Origin: Opisthorchis felineus
Taxonomy: Eukaryota > Platyhelminthes > Trematoda > Opisthorchiida > Opisthorchiidae
Direction of reading: 5' to 3'
Assembly: GCA_004794785.1 (NCBI GenBank)
Contig: SJOL01008870.1
Location: 707,570-771,569 of the forward strand
DNA length: 64,000 bases
In this document: piece after piece, positions 51,340-63,600 of the stretch
How the letters are laid out: every line of letters begins with the position of its first letter
How positions within the stretch are numbered: position 1 is the first letter of the stretch
Translations under genes and position numbers: made by a program
The notes under the pieces: generated by a model
The model's database searches: none
Told to the model about the DNA's origin: nothing
Seen by the model: only the letters and a program-made list of their open reading frames with translations

Positions 51340-52960
51340 ATTGTCTATCGCCCCCAACAAACTGACATTTTCTTTGCTACGGCGATACTAATAATCAAGT
51401 CTATGAAGCCGCCTGTGGTCCTCGGATAGGCGAAGCTAATATCCACAACCACAAACTGAAGCCGCCGTTACAGTTGTCCTACGTACATAACTCTTTGGCC
51501 TCAACGGAACTCATTTTTGACGCCCAAAATCGCGCAAGATAATTGACCCTGCCCGCAGCTTTGTTATATGCGAATTAACATCATCTGTCGTATTAAAATC
51601 AAAGCTTATACGGCCGTGAAGATACTTCGATTGCTCGACAAACTCGGGCGTTTCTGGATCAGCATTCCTCTGATATATCAGAGAAGCGAAGTGCCATGGG
51701 AAAACTTGGAGTGGAACATTTTACTCTGAACTTGCAAAACAGATGCCGACACAAGAAGCAGACAAATGATTATCAGACAACAAGCTGGTTTCATATGTAT
51801 GGTCCAGGTCTAATAACCTCTCACCGTACGTGGTTTCGACACTTCGATTAGTGGTCCACTGGAGAGTGCAAACAACGATAAGACCAATAACATGGTTGAA
51901 CGAAAAGGCCCTGAGGGACTCCACTGGTGGTGAGGAAGATTTTAAAGCGTTTATTGTAAACCCCAAGCCAACCGGAGTTACAGATATATAGGATATGAAG
52001 AATGATTGGTAAATTTGGACGGATCCTCCCAATTTATCCAGAGTCCAAGGCTTAATCTAAGCCGAAGAAAATTACAACTGTTGATCGGTGGCACGCATGG
52101 CGCTGCTAGAGCCCTTGTATAGCATATGCGTTCCACGCACCGAAACTTGGCTTCGTAGTTCAGCGGAGGCTAGTATGTTATGATGAGTGTGTGACTTATA
52201 AGCCAATTCTTGAAACAGTCGGGTTTGTTAGTTATTTCTAAAAACCGGTGCGATTACCGATTGGTCCCAATTGTCTGCTACGTGTTCTTGTCTTCAAATA
52301 CCTAAGAACAACTCAGTCAAGCATGACAAGATTGTCCATCTTTGAATACAGCAAACAGAATTTCATCCGTTTCAACAGGCTGATGGCCGTTCAAGGCAGA
52401 AATCATATTAGTGCTTGAGAAACTTTTTGGTTATCTAAACTAATGGAGTATACTCTAGACACTAGTCTTTATATATACTAGATTTTTTAGTATTTTCTCC
52501 AGTTAACGCTCTTACAAAATGCTTGCTGGGTTCTGTCTTGCGTATTAACTGGAACAGCTTTCGTGCGTTCCAAGCATCACCAGCCTCCTTCATTTCTTGA
52601 ATTTTACGGCTCTACCACGGCGCTTTCACCACACACACAGGCTATGTTTGAGATGTCATCTGACTGGTCGTTCAGCCGAAATGTAATCCCAACCGAATAG
52701 GATTAAGCACCTTGCGCCAATGAGTAATGGTGACCATCCTGAGACACAGTGGCTTCTTTGTGCTCACTCAGATGTACCATGAGGGGACTTCTCGGCGTCA
52801 CGTTTAGCCGTGGCTATTTCGTCCCACTATCCTCGTTCGAGGCCTCTCGGAACCCATCGCATGATAGAATTTGGTATGTTCGTCCATTATGTAGCCTCCA
52901 GAGTCTTTTCACGGAACTCGTTCTGAAAAGCTAATTAAAAGCTCCACCGACAGGGCACAT
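51340..52960 (-). pseudogene. LINE remnant: linker, RT and C-terminal region
   Basis: It is read on the minus strand from high to low coordinates. At 52620-52490 there is a linker EMKEAGDAWNARKLFQLIRK, typical of the segment between endonuclease and RT in these LINEs. Near 51921-51860 RAFSFNHVIGLIVVCTL matches RT motif B (PLSPFLFN.VID.I). At 51816-51769 ERLLDLDHTYETSLLSDN aligns with motif C (LLDLEYADDIVLLSDN), but the YADD box has become HTYE, so polymerase activity is gone. ASCVGICFASSE matches the following block. Around 51646-51605 EFVEQSKYLHGRIS and then DDVNSHITKLRAG match 'VEKFVYLGS.IS...DEVNARI.KARA'. Spacing of all blocks fits one collinear element with several frameshifts. The 5' part beyond 52960 is not recognisable. 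Confidence 0.75.
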
Positions 52961-54079
52961 TTGAATTAACATAGGTATTGCAAAATAGTAAGCATGCAAA
53001 AACTGAACCATGCCATCTGATTGGGAACATAGGTAGGACACGAGACAGCACTACAATGCCAGATGCATCTAAGCCCACTTCTGCTTGGAAACAACTGGTG
53101 ATCAGTAGAAACTTGCTAACAACGTTCGCCGTCAGCAGTCGTTTTTGCTTTCAGGCCAAACATACTATCACAGTGACACAAGAACCTTGTAACCTGGACG
53201 TTCTGTAAGCTGGTGGCGATGCGTCTGGACAATTTACATTAACTGTGCTCCGCGTTAGACATATATTACGGCAAATATGAGCGCTAAGGCATATAGCAGG
53301 ACCTTGACATTATCGTCGATCAAAGCGCCAACATTGCTTTTATTAAACAGTTATGGCGTTTGCAAACTGAGATGCATCTGTGATGACCCATACATCGGCA
53401 GATCTGTTTGAAGGTTGAAAAAGCGAGCAAAACGGCCGGACTGAAAAAAATATTTGTTCTTTATCCAAGGTCATGGCACTTATAGTTCAGCCGTACAAGC
53501 TGAAGTTCCTAAAAGCACCACATCTGGGTAGTATAATCTCCGTTTTTCCTACCTGCAAGTCATCATCTCTACACGTAAAATAAATGCTGTGACCTAGGAG
53601 CTTATATTAAGGTGGATAACTGTTTAAATGATCCGTCGCTCAAATATGAAAAACAGTTTCCTAGATCCCATTGGTGCTCGAATGCAGTTGAAGCTCACGA
53701 ATACACCTGTTATCTATCTGACTGGACTCATTTTTCACACAAACGTATCGGTCTTTTTAGCGTTCTTTCTTCTGCTTACCGGATGCGAACTGAAAACGCA
53801 CACAGATTGCTCGTGTCAGGGTGAATAAAAACGTCATCACAGCATGTTTTCGAGAAAAGTATAGTAAGCTAATTACATTAACTACAGTGTCTGTTAAAAA
53901 TACGGTACTAACGAGAATCACTTTGGTCAATGCTTGCCCCGCTTTATTGTAAGAATGAAATACGGAACTGAATGCAGTCGTTACATTGCAACTGAAGCCA
54001 GTCAACATGCGCCATAAGGGCATGCATTCCAGCTAACTGTTCACGAAGAATTCGGGGCACACATTTTACTCTACCAGCC
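52961..54079. other. No recognisable gene between the LINE and the gypsy remnant
   Basis: ORFs of 76, 70 and 88 codons on both strands, without motif. It could hold the decayed endonuclease of the LINE (minus) or the RT of the gypsy element (plus), but no block was identifiable. Confidence 0.35.
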
Positions 54080-55890
54080 CACCTAAGACCGAGCTGTAGG
54101 CCAGCTCACTGAACCGATTGGTATTCTCCTATAGGATACACTCAGCTGGCGGATAAAACACTGAAAATGGACTCCGCCTTCAAGTGCGCACAAGAAGTCA
54201 GTTACCAATGCTGGTAAGGCTTCGGAAATCGCAGATGATACCACCCTCCGATTCCCCGATCCAGAGATTTCCATTCGGAAACGATTTGCTCAAACGACTT
54301 CTTTACTCAAGCATAGCCACAAAGGCGCAGTTATTAAGTGTCGGCAGTCAACATCCGTTAAGTTCTGAGAGTATTTCGAATTAAGTCAGGATCCAGCATC
54401 CAATATAATATGTATATCAAGAAAGTATTCCATTTTCATAAGTGACAGAACTAAGCTGATTATCTTAATCGCTCAATGTGAATGCAGTAGGAATGTGAGA
54501 AAAAGATTAAATGAAAGGGTAGAGTGGTTTGAGATACCGATAAGGAGTACTAAAATTACTTACCGTAGCGAAACGTTTTGACATTATAACTACGGAGCTA
54601 ATTCCTCAACTATTACATTGAGGAAGAAATTAAAGTTATTTTCAGCAGTTCATCTCTACTGTAGCTCATCTGCTGAAGGAGGATATTGAATATCGACAAA
54701 ATGGATGGTATTGGGAAGTGAGGGCCAAATATTGAAAGTCGTTTTTTTGCAAACATGTTATACTAGTCGGAGCGAGTGACAAACGTCCGGCAACGGCTTT
54801 GTTATGTCAAACAAATTTCAGCATCAAGTGATAAGTCGAGTTAACAGAGGGCATCCTGGAATCAACAGAAATAAAGTCACCGCTACTTTTTGTTGACGGG
54901 CATTTGGAATAGTTTCCCGTATTTGCGGGCAGTGTGCAACCTAAATACCATTTCCAGCGAAACTTCAGTCGTCCTTGGTGACGGTATGGAGAACCAGGGG
55001 GACGATTTCATCCGGATTTTTCCGCTCTACTGTGCGTATATAAACTCATGAGCTTGTGGTTGATCAGGTGGTTGTTGATATGTTCGCCGAGCATGACAAT
55101 TAGTTTGCAAACTTTTCGCCGCCAATCGAGGCAAAATCATTGTGCGCAGTTTAGTGGGCGCATACTTTCGAATGGTGACCAAGCGTATAGAAGCGAATTA
55201 TCAAGCTTGATCAACAGCCGCGTGATCAATCCTAAGTAAACTCACCGGAGCTGCCAACATTTTGCCAAAGGATTCCGGTCGTTGTTGATGCTTTGGCAGT
55301 GTGGCCGGAGGTGTACCTGGTTAGGCCTGTGTCGACTGAAGGAAGGATATCCATCCTTGGTGGCCTGTTCCTGCAGTTAGGTGTTCCGCAGCTTCTGGTC
55401 ACGGATAATGGAGCTCAGCTTACGGTTCATAATAGAACTCGGTTTTGCTCATCTCAAGTGAGTCACAATTTCCATTACTTTCAAAAGAGGGCCTAGTATA
55501 CAGGGAAAACGTCAGCTCACATTGTTACCAAACCATCAGTCTCCATCGGACACGTGTATTTGCCTACAAAAGAGAAGTCACTGACGGATAGGTAGTCCAT
55601 TCAAGGATATCGGGCAGTCTTGCATACCTTTAATCCGGAGATCAGTATTTATGTGAGAAATTGTCGTAGAAGTCATGAACTCGCAGTAATTGTGTGATGC
55701 AACGGAAACATATTGGCTAGCCATGTGAGACGGATGCGTATCCGATAAACAAGTCACCTAACAATACCGTCTTACAAGTTATTATTCCAAACTATTTGGG
55801 GTAGGAACATAGCTGCCGCTTCCGTGGCAAGTTCCACGCCACCACGGATACGACACCACTTATCCCCCAGACCAACTCTCAAGAGATCTA
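54080..55890 (+). pseudogene. Ty3/gypsy pol remnant: RT-RNase H junction and integrase
   Basis: In order: QLADKTLKMDSAFKCAQEV (about 54150-54205), like the RT-RNase H connection; TLRFPDPEISI (54240-54275) at the start of RNase H; a decayed 460-base stretch of the right length for the rest of RNase H. The integrase zinc-binding part follows, with HPGINR (54852) and CGQCA (54924-54938). The catalytic core reads VVDALAVWPEVYLV (55281), then GVPQLLVTDNGAQLT (55381-55420) with the second catalytic Asp in TDNG. The segment that should carry the catalytic Glu and the 'SNG..ER' block is not recognisable after 55480. Near 55836 a proline/arginine-rich stretch STPPRIRHHLSPRP resembles the C-terminal tail of such polyproteins. 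Several stops and frameshifts; no LTRs found. Confidence 0.75.
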
Positions 55891-56076
55891 TATCCACTCT
55901 TTTTAGGTTTTACGATGAGCAAATGAACGTTTTCGAAATTTTTTTAACTAGGAAAGTGTATGCTTGTGGTGTAGCCGATCAGCCCAGGCAGTTTTTGGGC
56001 GTTTTTGTTGGTCGATTTGACAACGCATGCTTTTCCCTCACACCATCGATTCTTGGCTTTTCAACATCATAAAAGT

Positions 56077-56433
56077 GAGATTCAGCTGCATTCCAGGTAT
56101 GTCTCCTGTAAAATCAAATTGGTTTGCAAATGAGTGTATTTCGCTCATTTCGTGGAATTTGGGTTCAAGTGGAACATAAGGTTGACAGAAACTCGGGGAC
56201 TATGCTTACTTGATGAGCCCCAAGAAGGGTGAAACAGGTCTTGGGATGTCGACGAATTTTTTCGGCAACCTTATGAGTAGTGTATTACGTGTATACATGT
56301 ATCGCGATGTCTTGAATATCGTACCTACTGAAACATGAGGCGGCCTGGTGCGGCACATTCAGTCGCCTAAAGCATTATAAACGGGAGATTCAGCTGGGTT
56401 CCAGGTGAGTCTCCCGTCAAAACCAAATTGGTA
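56077..56433 (+). repeat. Hammerhead repeat, copy 7: 1.15-unit tandem, 308-bp monomer
   Basis: GAGATTCAGCTG occurs at 56077 and again at 56385, each time followed by the same 45-base leader (TTCCAGGT, GTCTCC, AAATTGGT). One complete monomer of 308 bases is thus flanked by a partial second copy. In order the monomer holds the leader, GGGTTCAAGTGGAACATAAG, the ribozyme, CTTATGAGTAGTGTATTACG, a middle part with GAATATCGTACC, and CTGAAACATGAGGCGGCC with CACATTCAGTCGCC before the next leader. It is the reference for the layout of all other copies. Confidence 0.9.
56178..56272 (+). ncRNA. Hammerhead ribozyme with mutated C3 (copy 7)
   Basis: The core box reads TTGATGA instead of CTGATGA. Stem II is GCCC/GGGT with loop CAAGAA and GAAA is intact. 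The cleavage region is ACAGGTC, so the stem III palindrome is broken. Stem I keeps AAGGTTG/CAACCTT. Loss of C3 should prevent cleavage. Confidence 0.8.
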
Positions 56434-56449
56434 TGTTATATACATAGCT

Positions 56450-56470
56450 GTATATATATATATATGTATA
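56450..56470. repeat. (TA)n microsatellite next to hammerhead repeat
   Basis: Alternating TA with one TG, starting 17 bases after the end of the partial second hammerhead monomer. It may mark the insertion site or 3' tail. Confidence 0.85.
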
Positions 56471-57209
56471 TCAAATGCACTCTGCAACACAGTGAGGGGT
56501 CCTTCATCAGGCTTGGTCCTTATCTAATGACGCAAAGAAGCGGTGAGAAGCCGAATCAGGTGCCTACATTTTCCTCATTGACATTACACACCAGCTTGAG
56601 CTATAGTCATTTTCCGATCAATGATGGCTTCCGCACCATTAACGCATAAACTGCATATCTCTTATTCCACATACAATCACACTTTTCTCGGGTTGGTGAA
56701 CGACAGAGCATATCTCCTACTAGACGTGTTTTACATCTCCTAACATCAGTTTTTAAAAGCAACGTCACTTTTTGAAGAAGTAACCCGATGTCACGGAAAA
56801 ATCTCCTTCCCTTATAAACGTGCGCGGATTTTAGTCATATGTGCAAAATAGCAGTGCTTATTGGAATCTTGCGGAGGAACTGTTGATTTATTTCTCTGAA
56901 TATTGGTGCAGTCTAGGATAAGCAGTAAACTGCGCCACAGATATGTGTTGTGTGCTGGCTGGTGTCCGCGTTGGGGTGTAAGGTGTCGACAAATCCTGAG
57001 CCTCCATCCTGCAGAAATTTCCACAATAATTTCATCTTATGTGCATCGGAAAGTATATGCCTGCCTTGAGCACTGAAACGAGATCAGCGTAACCTAGAAA
57101 CATTTTCCATTGGTTCGAAACAGAGGCAATGATTTTCCATGCAGCAATATTTTTTTCCAAAATCATAACATCGTAGACATTTATTTTCATGAACATTTGT
57201 TAGGTAGTT

Positions 57210-58030
57210 AGCTCTCACGGTAGTGTGTCTGATGAAGTCAGTGCACCAAAACCCAGAGGCCTGAATCACGTTTGCAAGTCTGCTTCAATTGTTGCATTAA
57301 AAAGGTATATCACTGGGTCTCAGGGGTCGCGTGTGCCAGGCTACATTAAGTATGCTTGTATGGTTGCGAAATATGACCTCTGTGGACAGATAATGTAAGG
57401 CTCCTTCAGGTCTTTGACCTCCAATCCCTCAGAAGCGTTGATGGTTCTGCATGGCATCAACAGAATAGTAAAGAGGCAATTATAAAATGGGCATTTCTTT
57501 GTGCATCAAGTACGTCAGTCGCGGAAAACTTTCAGCACCATCAACTACGGTGGTTCGGCCATATGTTGCGCATGCCGAAACCCTGTTTACCGAGATTAGT
57601 TCTGTTCTCTGTGACTCTTCAGAATGGCGCCAATGGCTAAGAGGACAACGTGTGACTTGACAGAAGGGTGTGAAAGGGATTACAAAGAGTTTGGGTGTTG
57701 TTGTTGCAGTATCCCTTCCAGGTGAGGTCTCCGTGAACCCACCCGCACTTGGTAGAAGACATTGCAGGAAATGGCGGCTGACTGATGTCAGTGGCGTCCG
57801 TGCTGTCATTTTGTTTCTAGATTGCCTTACTGAGCGCTTGCAGGTGTGGGCACCTCAGAATGCCTGCGATGGGCCAGCACTAAGTCCCCCACCCACTCTC
57901 GGCTCTTCTTTTCATTCTAAAGTTTTAAATATAAAAAGATGAACTTTGTGGTCGTACGACAGTGAAGCATCTGTGTCAACACTGATGTTGCTGTCTCTGA
58001 TGATGTTGATGATTATGAACCATGAACTTC
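57210..58030 (+). pseudogene. LINE 3'-terminal fragment (RT tail and C-terminal domain)
   Basis: Plus-strand blocks in several frames match the end of the same LINE group. SHGSVSDEVSA (57218) corresponds to the 'GSCISS.GSVSDEVNARI' region. HQLRWFGHMLRMPKPCLPRL (57538-57600) is the common 'LRWFGHVLRMP' block. GRRHCRKWRLTDVSGVRAVI (57750-57810) corresponds in another frame to the 'WLETLQ.MAA.R.QW..C' end of the ORF. The 3' UTR ends with GTACGACAGTGAAGCATCTG, a hairpin and a GATGATGTTGATGATTATG tail, as in the copy ending near 19.39 kb. Stops and frameshifts throughout. Confidence 0.75.
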
Positions 58031-58339
58031 CGATAAACCAATAGTGTGTAATTTATAACAGCGAATGATGTTGCCAGGACATCCGAATATGATACCAGGA
58101 AATTATTCTTCTGAATGAAGTAAAAATTTCAATTATTATGCTAAGTTTATGTAAACTTGTTCTTCTTTCTTAAATGAAAACGGTTGTATGATTGTAGAAA
58201 TCACAAACTTGTTTACTAATCATGTGCACTGTATGTAGTCATGGGGATTTGTAGCGGAAAATGTCTAAGGTTTTTGGCGTGAGCATCATACACGAGTGGG
58301 TTAGACTATAGAGCGTGAAAACCGTTGAAACTTATATTC
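58031..58339. other. Gap between two convergent LINE 3' ends
   Basis: About 310 bases with no recognised content separate the tail of the plus-strand LINE from the tail of the minus-strand LINE. Confidence 0.5.
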
Positions 58340-60690
58340 ACTGCTCATCATTATCATCATAGACCGCATGAGGTCAGCGTTCAAAACTGATGCTTCACTA
58401 CCGTACAACCATGATTTAGTTGAAAGCACTCAGGCGATCTGGATAGAAAGTGATAACAAGAACGCCAGTGACACCGGTTGGCCGCCATATCTTGCAGCGT
58501 CTCCAACCACGCGCAGTTGGGATCACGCGGTCCTCACCCTGGAAGGCGAGTAGCACCGACAGCACCCAAACGTCTCCCAATCTCCTTCATAGCCCTCCGC
58601 CAGATCAAGGATTACCCACCTCTATGCTTGCCTCCCTCTGAATTAGGCACGAAAAATAGCACGCTCTTCGGCAAACGATATTTCAGCAGGCGCATTACGT
58701 AGCCTAACCAAAGCAGCTTCTGGTGTTTGACACAATCCTCAATGGAAGTTACCGCTGCACAAACGAAAACTCACTTTCTGATTGCCTCGTTACGGATTCG
58801 CCGACATCAACCCAAGCGATCTATGGATCTGAGGCATTGGTTGTCAAAGACCTAAAGACTTCTCAGTTCCGCCGCTCGAACAGGCCAAGTCTCACACTCA
58901 TACAACAAAACAACCCGCACTGTAGCCTGGTACACACGTTCTTTGAAATTCGGAAATATACCGCGTAGCCAACATTGATGTTTTAAAGTAGCAAACGTAA
59001 CCTGGGTCTCATAGATTGGTGCATTGACCTCATCTGTTCCACTACATTAAGAAATAATACAACTTCCAAGATACATAAAACGCACCACAATTTCGTGTGC
59101 CTCTTCCTGGATTGTGAGTGACGTGTTCAGTGACTGCATATCCAGCAGCATGAACTTACACTTTTTGAGTGCAAAGTGCATACCAAAGGACGGGATGACT
59201 TGGGTCATTACATCCAAAAACACCTGCGCCTTCTTATCCTCTTCGAAGACCAGAACAATGTCGTTTGCATATTCCTGGTCGATAAGGTTTTCTTCACAGG
59301 CTATTTGAACACCGGGGTTCTGAAGACCTTCCAGCGTTCTTCTCATTATTTCAACGATCGCGAAATCAAATAAGAATGGAGAGAGTGGACAACCTAACGG
59401 ACACCGCTTTGCGTATGGAAGCTTTTGGAGAGCTCTCCGTATACCCTCACATGCCCGAAGGTCTGGAATACAAAGAATGTATTATGTTCACAAGCTTCAA
59501 AGGCGAGAGTGTTAAGGAGAACAGATTAGTCAACCAAGTCAAAAGCTCCCTAGAAATCCAGGGACAGCAAAGTTGTGGGGTGTTCGTACGTGTGACGTTG
59601 TTCTGGCACCTGACAGAGTGCGAAAATTTGGTCACTGCAACCTCCACCAGGCCAGAATCTCGCTTACTGCTCTCGAGTCAGTGTTTCACGAGCCACCATA
59701 AGGCGACGAAGCACAAGTGACTCCAGCAGTCTCCTTATGACCAAGGTCAAGCTGACCCCCTGTGTCACCACACTCAGTACAAGACCTTTTTTTAAAAACG
59801 AACACTATCACTGACTCTCCTCACTTGTCTTGAACAGTCTCCTTTCCCCAAATGTAGGCAAACGGATCAGACAAGTTTTGACTGAGGACTTCACCCCTGT
59901 GTTTACACAATGCAGCTGGAAGGTTATCCAGCTCGGTGGCGCTTGAGAGAATATATGCGGTTATGAGACTTTCAGGCCGTAGAAGGTTCCATGTTCACTG
60001 TTCAGGGTTCTGCGTCTTTTGTGGGCTCCAGAAAGGTGGCAGCTGGTTGCCACAATAACTGTTGTTCGAAATTTCCGGCCCATCGGTCGAGGCGTTCTTC
60101 TTTATTCAATATAGTCGTCCCATTTGATCCGTCATAGTTTTTCCACACGGGTGGTTTCAGGGATCTGCCGCATAGATAAACTAGAATACCCATTGTGCAT
60201 TCCCGGATTTCTTGGCCACTTTCGTTTCTTTAGCATTGTGATTCCCCAGACTCCACCTTTGGCGAGCATGTTCACTTTCGGACCAAGGTATGTTCAAGGC
60301 CGGTGGCGATATTTCTCTTAGACTTAAGCAGTGCCACTTTTCGGTTTGGTATCTAATGCTTGAGGGGACCTGGTAGAGCCGTTCAACAGGCATAACTCCA
60401 AGCACTGTGCAAGGAGGTGGCGATTCCGCCCCAGTATGAATCCACCTCTGATGGTGGAGTGGTTGGGAGAGACTCCAGAAGGCTATTATGATAAATTCGT
60501 CTAACGTCTGCATCTGCCAATCTCTCAGTTGCAAAGCGATTTGTCCACACCATATGCATCCCTGGAAAACGAAGGGAAAAGTGACTTGGGACCAGCAAGT
60601 GTTCGGAATCCACTGATGTGTTCCAAAATGGGGCGGCAGCCAGTTATTGATCCGAGCAATCGGTACCTGATGCGAATGTAATCAATTTTA
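58340..60690 (-). pseudogene. Long LINE pseudogene: end of endonuclease, linker, RT, C-terminal part and 3' tail
   Basis: The most complete LINE of the window. From high to low coordinates: VDSEHLLVPSHFSLRF-like end of the endonuclease (60613-60560; SDH changed to SEH); ATERLADADVRRIYHNSLLE linker; NKEERLDRWAGNFEQQLLW (60120-60060). RT entry follows with QLDNLPAALCKHRGEVLSQN, FAYIWGKETVQDK and GESVIVFVFKK (59930-59790). Motif B region is CPLSPFLFDFAI (59390-59350), and motif C is QEYANDIVLVFEE (59290-59250) with the first catalytic Asp changed to Asn. Then IPSFGMHFALKKCKFMLLDM and VVRFMYLGSCI. The C-terminal part holds [16 protein letters not shown] (58900), LLWLGYVMRLLKYRLPKS (58715-58660) and WLETLQDMAANRC (58505-58465). 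The 3' end has a GTGAAGCATCAG block and ATGATGATAATGATGAG tail near 58340-58400. Many stops and frameshifts. Confidence 0.88.
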
Positions 60691-63600
60691 GTTCACAGCT
60701 CACCAGTTGTTATTGCTTACCAGTTGCCAAATAGGAAATCACCGTTTTCCTTATAGCTGGTGTTAGAATCTGTTACACGAATAAGACCTTGCTTGTTATC
60801 TGTTTACGCTCATACTTACCAAAGTGTCTGACGACACTCTGTTGCTTAATCAGCAAAGCGGGATAAAATCCTTAAAACTCAGTTTGTACGAAGTAAGGAC
60901 CAAACTGAGAATGGGATACTTGTTGGAGTTTTTCTTCCCGTGCCAACCGAGAAAAGCCGCTGTTTTTATACGTGGACCTCCCGAAATTCCGATTGTGTGT
61001 AAGCTCATTGGGCTACCATATCAACACTTAAAAGCAGGATAGAATCCGTTTCGAATCCAGACCTTTTAATTGAATAATACTGCTATACACCTCAAATGAT
61101 AGCATTGTTCTACCGTAGTAGTGGTAACCTGTAAAATAATCCCAGTATAATAAAAGGATAGATATCGGCTCAGTTAAGCCGAATTACAATCCGAATTTGT
61201 GTGGTCTTCTAAATGTTTGCTGAAATGTTAATAAGCATATATTTATGGCTCTTTTCGGCAGTCTAGGTAGACTGATAGGCAAATGAGGTAGTTTGGACGA
61301 GTTCATTTTTTCAGCCTTTTTCGGCAGATCACTCAGACGGTTTTAACGTCACAGCTAGTGGGAGATAATACGGCCGGGTGGGTAATGCGTATTATTCCAG
61401 ATTATCTGATCAATACGGTTTAAGAATGAGATAGCTCAATCACCTATCAATTCACTCTGGTCTTAATAGCAAGGGTTTTTTGTCAACTAGACAAGTACGC
61501 ATACACGCAATGGAGACAAATTGAATCAACAGCGCGAACGTCTCATAAACCGGCCAGGTTATTAACTTGGCTAGTCATAGGATGAACACCGTAATTTAGT
61601 CCTGTGGTGACTGGAACCACCTTAAAATCAAAGATTGTTTTTTTCAGAAGGGACATGAGAGATATGAATATGTCCATCTGAAAGGAGATTTATTTTCTTG
61701 TTCCTCTGTTTAGTCAAAAATCACCCGCGGATCTTGAATGGCTGAGTTTTTTCCCCAAAATATGTGAAGTTGATAGAACGCCCGTAGCTGTTGTAAGGTT
61801 TCAGTTGCAACAATTTGTGATTTGCTTTTTTAATTTAAAATGATGTCCTCACAATGACCAGTGAAAGGTCTATTCAGGACAGTCGCTCTAGGGAGTGTGG
61901 GTAAAAAAGACTTTAAACGTGTCTGTTTTTGCATTAAACAGTATATTCCCACCATAACGTCTGTTCTGTTTTTGTTGTAAAACCGATGCAGATTGTGAAG
62001 CGTAGACAACTTTTCCAGAATTTTGAGACTCGCATGATAGGACAGTACTCCCTGAGCAACATAGAAAAAAACAAGGGTAATGACAAAAACGGACACTACT
62101 CGAACTTCTTACATACCTTATAAGCCTACCAGAAGCTGTAAAAACCAGCTATAGCTCAGCCTAACTAGAAGTTACCAAAAACCATTGTCCAGTGTTTTCA
62201 AATGACTCAGGTCCTGGTCGATAACCAGGCTAGAATCCAGTTGGTTGATCAAAGCAACCCAACTACTCCACACAGTTTATAACCGCATGGGGTATGTTCA
62301 CAAATCCAAATTTCATAATCGTCTGTGAGTGCAAGAAAGGCAAGCACTCTCTGGTTGGAGTAGAGAGTTGCATGCTGACCGACCTGGTCCCTGGAGTGCA
62401 AATTCCTACTTAATATTCCCTGAAGTAGTAGTACTTGCATACCATCTCAAGAATAATTTTTTATCAAGTCTTGTCTGGCGGACTACATTGATGTGCATGG
62501 TGGAGAATTATTTGGAAGAAAAATGACAAAAAAATTACGTGCACGGTTTAATTACATGGGTTGCATCATGAAGCGCTATGTAGGGATTGTGAAGTTTTGT
62601 AAGGTCCGTCCATTTTCATCCAATTTAAAAAAGAGGTGCGAGTGGCAAGACCCAGTCAAGGCGGGGGTGAAACAGCCAAGTGATTTTGATGGTCGTAAAC
62701 AATGTTGGTATACGTGGAAGCTTACAAAGCTCCAAAACTGTGAATATAGAAACAGTTATCAGCTTCTACGGAATTAACGTCGCTTTTGTCAGGTTGAAAG
62801 TATTTTGTGCGAATGTAAGATCGTCAGCGCCAGCACTTTGGAGCCTCAGACATTATATTTGGCGTGTTTGTTCATTTGGATTACGGATTATCTTAAAAGG
62901 GTCGACTACCTCGCTGTAAACTGTAGCTCAGGTATGAGTTGGGAAATAAGTTATTTTAAAATTATTTACCTGGATCCTGATATCCATGATGACTTATCAT
63001 CAGGATCCAATACTTTTTTAGACGGCATATGGTTTTATATTCCAGAGGGAGTATTTTATCCAGCAAAAAAACTCGTTTTTTTCTAAGTTGCGTTTTCATC
63101 TACCAAATGTGCTGTTAGAAACAGACCACTAGCTCAGTCGCCTATGCTGAAACCTAATCTGGCTGTTTAAACGAGTTGATACATGCAAACTGCAGCTTTC
63201 TGGAGAAGATTGGAAATAAAATAAAATTAGCAATTTTCACGCTAACGTGCGCTATCTAGGCACGCATGTAGTCCAAAGGCACGTGAATTCATTTTGGTGG
63301 TGAATGCTATATAACTGCTAAAAGAAAGAACGGGAATAGGGTAATGCTCGTATTCCTCCGGTCAAAGCAAAATTTATGTTGTTTGCAAATATGTCATTTC
63401 GCAGAACCACTCTCAGTTGCATTCGACTGTTATAGGGGTAACCATCAGGCATGCTGAAATTACAGGCTGGAGGATCTTGACTTATTTTGGTTGTAATACA
63501 TTTGGAAACCACTAGAGTGATTTCATTATAGACAGAATCTCATGTTTTTCCGTATGAAATAGACAATCAGTATAAGTCATCGAACAGGCTAACTGTTTCT

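Noticed and set aside
56490..56540. AAGCCTGATGAAGGACCC on the minus strand, another CTGATGA next to a (TA)n tract
   Set aside because: No GAAAC box follows at stem II distance, so no hammerhead can be formed, although it may be the 3' end of some transposon.
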